From contig NZ_CP022222.1 of NCBI RefSeq assembly GCF_009930815.1, forward strand, positions 1,096,501 through 1,160,500: a stretch of DNA of 64,000 bases, given 5' to 3'. Source of the stretch: Bradyrhizobium sp. CCBAU 051011 (GTDB taxonomy: Bacteria; Pseudomonadota; Alphaproteobacteria; Rhizobiales; Xanthobacteraceae). The position numbers and the translations under genes are program-made. Below, one piece after another: positions 62,486-64,000 of the stretch (position 1 is the first letter of the stretch; every line of letters starts with the position of its first letter). Under the pieces are notes generated by a model. The model did no database searches, was not told the origin of the DNA, and saw only the letters and a program-made list of their open reading frames with translations.

Positions 62486-63841
62486 TCAGGACAATAGCGG
62501 CGACCATGCGGGGTCGGAGGCGAAACCGGGCGTTGGCACCCGCAATTCGTTACGACCTGAGATGTCGACCGTGTACAGCGACGGCCCGCCGCTGCCGCCG
62601 GGATCGCGGAAGAACATGACGACCCGCCCGTTCGGCGCAAACGTCGGCCCCTCATTGTGGAAGCCGGAGGTGAGGATGCGTTCGCCCGAACCGTCGGTCT
62701 TCATGATGCCGATGGCGAATGCGCCGCCGCCCTGCTTGGTGAAGGCGATGTAGTCGCCGCGCGGCGACCAGACCGGCGTCGAGTAGCTGCCCTCACCGAA
62801 CGAGATGCGCTGCGCGCCGCCGCCATTGGCCGGCATCACGTAGATCTGCGGCTTGCCGCCGCGATCGGATTCGAAACAGATCCGGCTGCCGTCGGGCGAA
62901 TAGGACGGCGAGGTGTCGATCGCCGGCGTATCGGTCAGCCGTGTCGTCGATTTCGAGCGCAGGTCCATTACGAACAGGTTCGAGTTGCCGCCCTGCTGCA
63001 GGCTCATGATGATGCGCTGACCATCCGGCGAGAACCGCGGCGAGAACGACATGCCGGGGAAGTTGCCGACGATCTCGCGCTGCCCGGTCTCGACGTTGAA
63101 CAGATAGACGCGCGGATCGCCCTGGCCGAACTCCATGTAGGTGATCTCTTGCGTCGACGGCGAGAAGCGCGGCGTCAGCACCAGGTCGGAGCCCTTGGTG
63201 AGATAGCGAACGTTGGCGCCGTCCTGATCCATCAGTGCCAGCCGCTTGACGCGGCGCTCCTTCGATCCGGTCTCGTCGACGAACACGACGCGGCTGTCGA
63301 AATAGCCCTTTTCACCGGTCGCGCGCTCGTAGATCTGGTCCGAGATAATATGCGCGATCCGCCGCCAATATTCCGGCGAGGTGAAATATTGCTGGCCCGC
63401 GAGCTGCTGGTTGGTGTTGACGTCCCAGAGACGGAATTCAGCCTTGAGGCGGCCGTCGCCCTGCCGAGTCATACGGCCGGTCACCAGATAGGTTGCATTG
63501 ATCTGCTTCCAGCTCTGAAAGGTCGGCGGGTTGTCGGGATTGCTGATGCGCTCGATGAAGGCGGCCGGATCGATCGGCGCGAACAGCCCGCTGCGCTTGA
63601 GGTTGTTGGTGATGACCTGCGCCACGCCGACGCCGACCTCGGCATCGCCAGGCGTGCCCGCGACGAAATTCGGGATCGCGATCGGCTGCGGGGTGAACTC
63701 GCCCTCGGGAATTACGATCCGCTTCGGCGCTTGCGCAAAGGCATTACCGCCGGCGACCGCGCCAAGTGCCGCCATTCCGGCAATGATCTGACGGCGGCTC
63801 GGGCGATACAGCATGTTCGGCAATCCATCTTTGTCAGTCAT
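62486..63841 (-). CDS. tolB: Tol-Pal system beta-propeller protein TolB
   Basis: The 451-residue protein has a Tat-type leader ([18 protein letters not shown], ending near NAFAQ) and an N-terminal D1 domain (about 45-175). A six-bladed beta-propeller follows with the repeated pattern SPxF(S/D)[62 protein letters not shown] and [14 protein letters not shown]. TolB is periplasmic and links Pal to TolA. The next upstream gene on the same strand is tolA, cut by the window end. A start nine codons inside (63814) is possible. Confidence 0.95.
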   Translation of the reverse strand: MTDKDGLPNMLYRPSRRQIIAGMAALGAVAGGNAFAQAPKRIVIPEGEFTPQPIAIPNFVAGTPGDAEVGVGVAQVITNNLKRSGLFAPIDPAAFIERISNPDNPPTFQSWKQINATYLVTGRMTRQGDGRLKAEFRLWDVNTNQQLAGQQYFTSPEYWRRIAHIISDQIYERATGEKGYFDSRVVFVDETGSKERRVKRLALMDQDGANVRYLTKGSDLVLTPRFSPSTQEITYMEFGQGDPRVYLFNVETGQREIVGNFPGMSFSPRFSPDGQRIIMSLQQGGNSNLFVMDLRSKSTTRLTDTPAIDTSPSYSPDGSRICFESDRGGKPQIYVMPANGGGAQRISFGEGSYSTPVWSPRGDYIAFTKQGGGAFAIGIMKTDGSGERILTSGFHNEGPTFAPNGRVVMFFRDPGGSGGPSLYTVDISGRNELRVPTPGFASDPAWSPLLS

Positions 63842-63901
63842 CGCTTCAAACTTTGCTCATATCTGTCATTGCCAACGGGTGTCCGCCACGTGACAAAACC
63901 G

Positions 63902-64000
63902 TTAGACTTTTTCCTTGAACACCGGCGAGAAATATTTCCACTCTTCGTAGAAGGCCGCCGGCAGCTTATATGGCTGGCATTCGATGATCGCGCGCAATGC
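63902..64000 (-). CDS. tolA: TolA, C-terminal end only (cut by window)
   Basis: The minus-strand frame ends at 63902. The last 32 codons read ALRAIIECQPYKLPAAFYEEWKYFSPVFKEKV. The CQPYKLPAAFYEEWK stretch matches the extreme C-terminus of TolA, where CQPYRLPxxxYxxWK is the conserved end. It is a periplasmic bridge protein of the Tol-Pal complex. Its position directly before tolB agrees. Most of the gene lies beyond the window. Confidence 0.85.
   Translation of the reverse strand, partial: ALRAIIECQPYKLPAAFYEEWKYFSPVFKEKV

Overview
This GC-rich 64 kb window reads as an ordinary chromosomal segment of an alphaproteobacterium of the Hyphomicrobiales, most likely Bradyrhizobium or a close relative in the Nitrobacteraceae. 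That assignment is inference. It rests on the dense mosaic of short operons, the split PntAA/PntAB transhydrogenase, the DUF2312, DUF1244, DUF1036 and DUF465 proteins, the tol-pal-tilS-ftsH arrangement and nested inverted-repeat elements in gene-free gaps. I found no rRNA, tRNA, CRISPR array, phage or insertion sequence. Both ends cut genes: a trypsin-like protein at the left, and the last 32 codons of tolA at the right.

Left third (1-25 kb). It opens with a degenerate HtrA/S1C protein, an exported-looking esterase, and a membrane protein followed by a ClpP-fold protein. Next come a Tat-exported DsbA-like oxidoreductase and a TauE/SafE exporter. A TetR regulator faces two hot-dog thioesterases across two matching palindromes. 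A potGHI-type polyamine importer lacks its binding protein and faces a TPR gene across a long palindrome. Then follow an adenylate cyclase, GlpD, a large PAS-GGDEF-EAL protein, an L-2-hydroxyglutarate-oxidase-like enzyme, two DUF465 proteins, a small GGDEF protein, purEK behind a recognisable promoter, and aqpZ.

Middle (25-45 kb). This part carries rpsU with a textbook terminator, a TPR lipoprotein, a Ca2+/H+ antiporter, the pntAA-pntAB-pntB operon with a tiny cytochrome oxidase subunit IV gene upstream, a MazE-Doc toxin-antitoxin pair with its operator, an intradiol dioxygenase, PepF, a two-gene XRE module of unknown role, a TerC protein, an orphan sigma-54 response regulator, and two cell-wall enzymes (a YcbB-type L,D-transpeptidase and a DUF882 M15-like peptidase).

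Right third (45-64 kb). It holds pyruvate kinase overlapped by a DUF1036 gene with a collagen-like tail, an OsmC protein, another TetR regulator, an acetylesterase-like membrane protein, a GT87 glycosyltransferase, and ftsH, tilS, cpoB, pal, tolB and tolA in tol-pal order. That cluster is interrupted twice. A FeeM-type N-acyl amino acid synthase-like gene and a GGDEF-EAL gene lie between tolB and pal, and a frameshifted alpha/beta hydrolase lies between pal and cpoB. Second-messenger genes are plentiful: three GGDEF proteins, two of them with EAL domains, plus one class III cyclase.

I did not find a clearly new multi-gene system. The best leads are the foreign genes inside tol-pal, the XRE two-gene module, the unexplained palindromes in divergent promoters, and the inverted-repeat elements in gene-free gaps.
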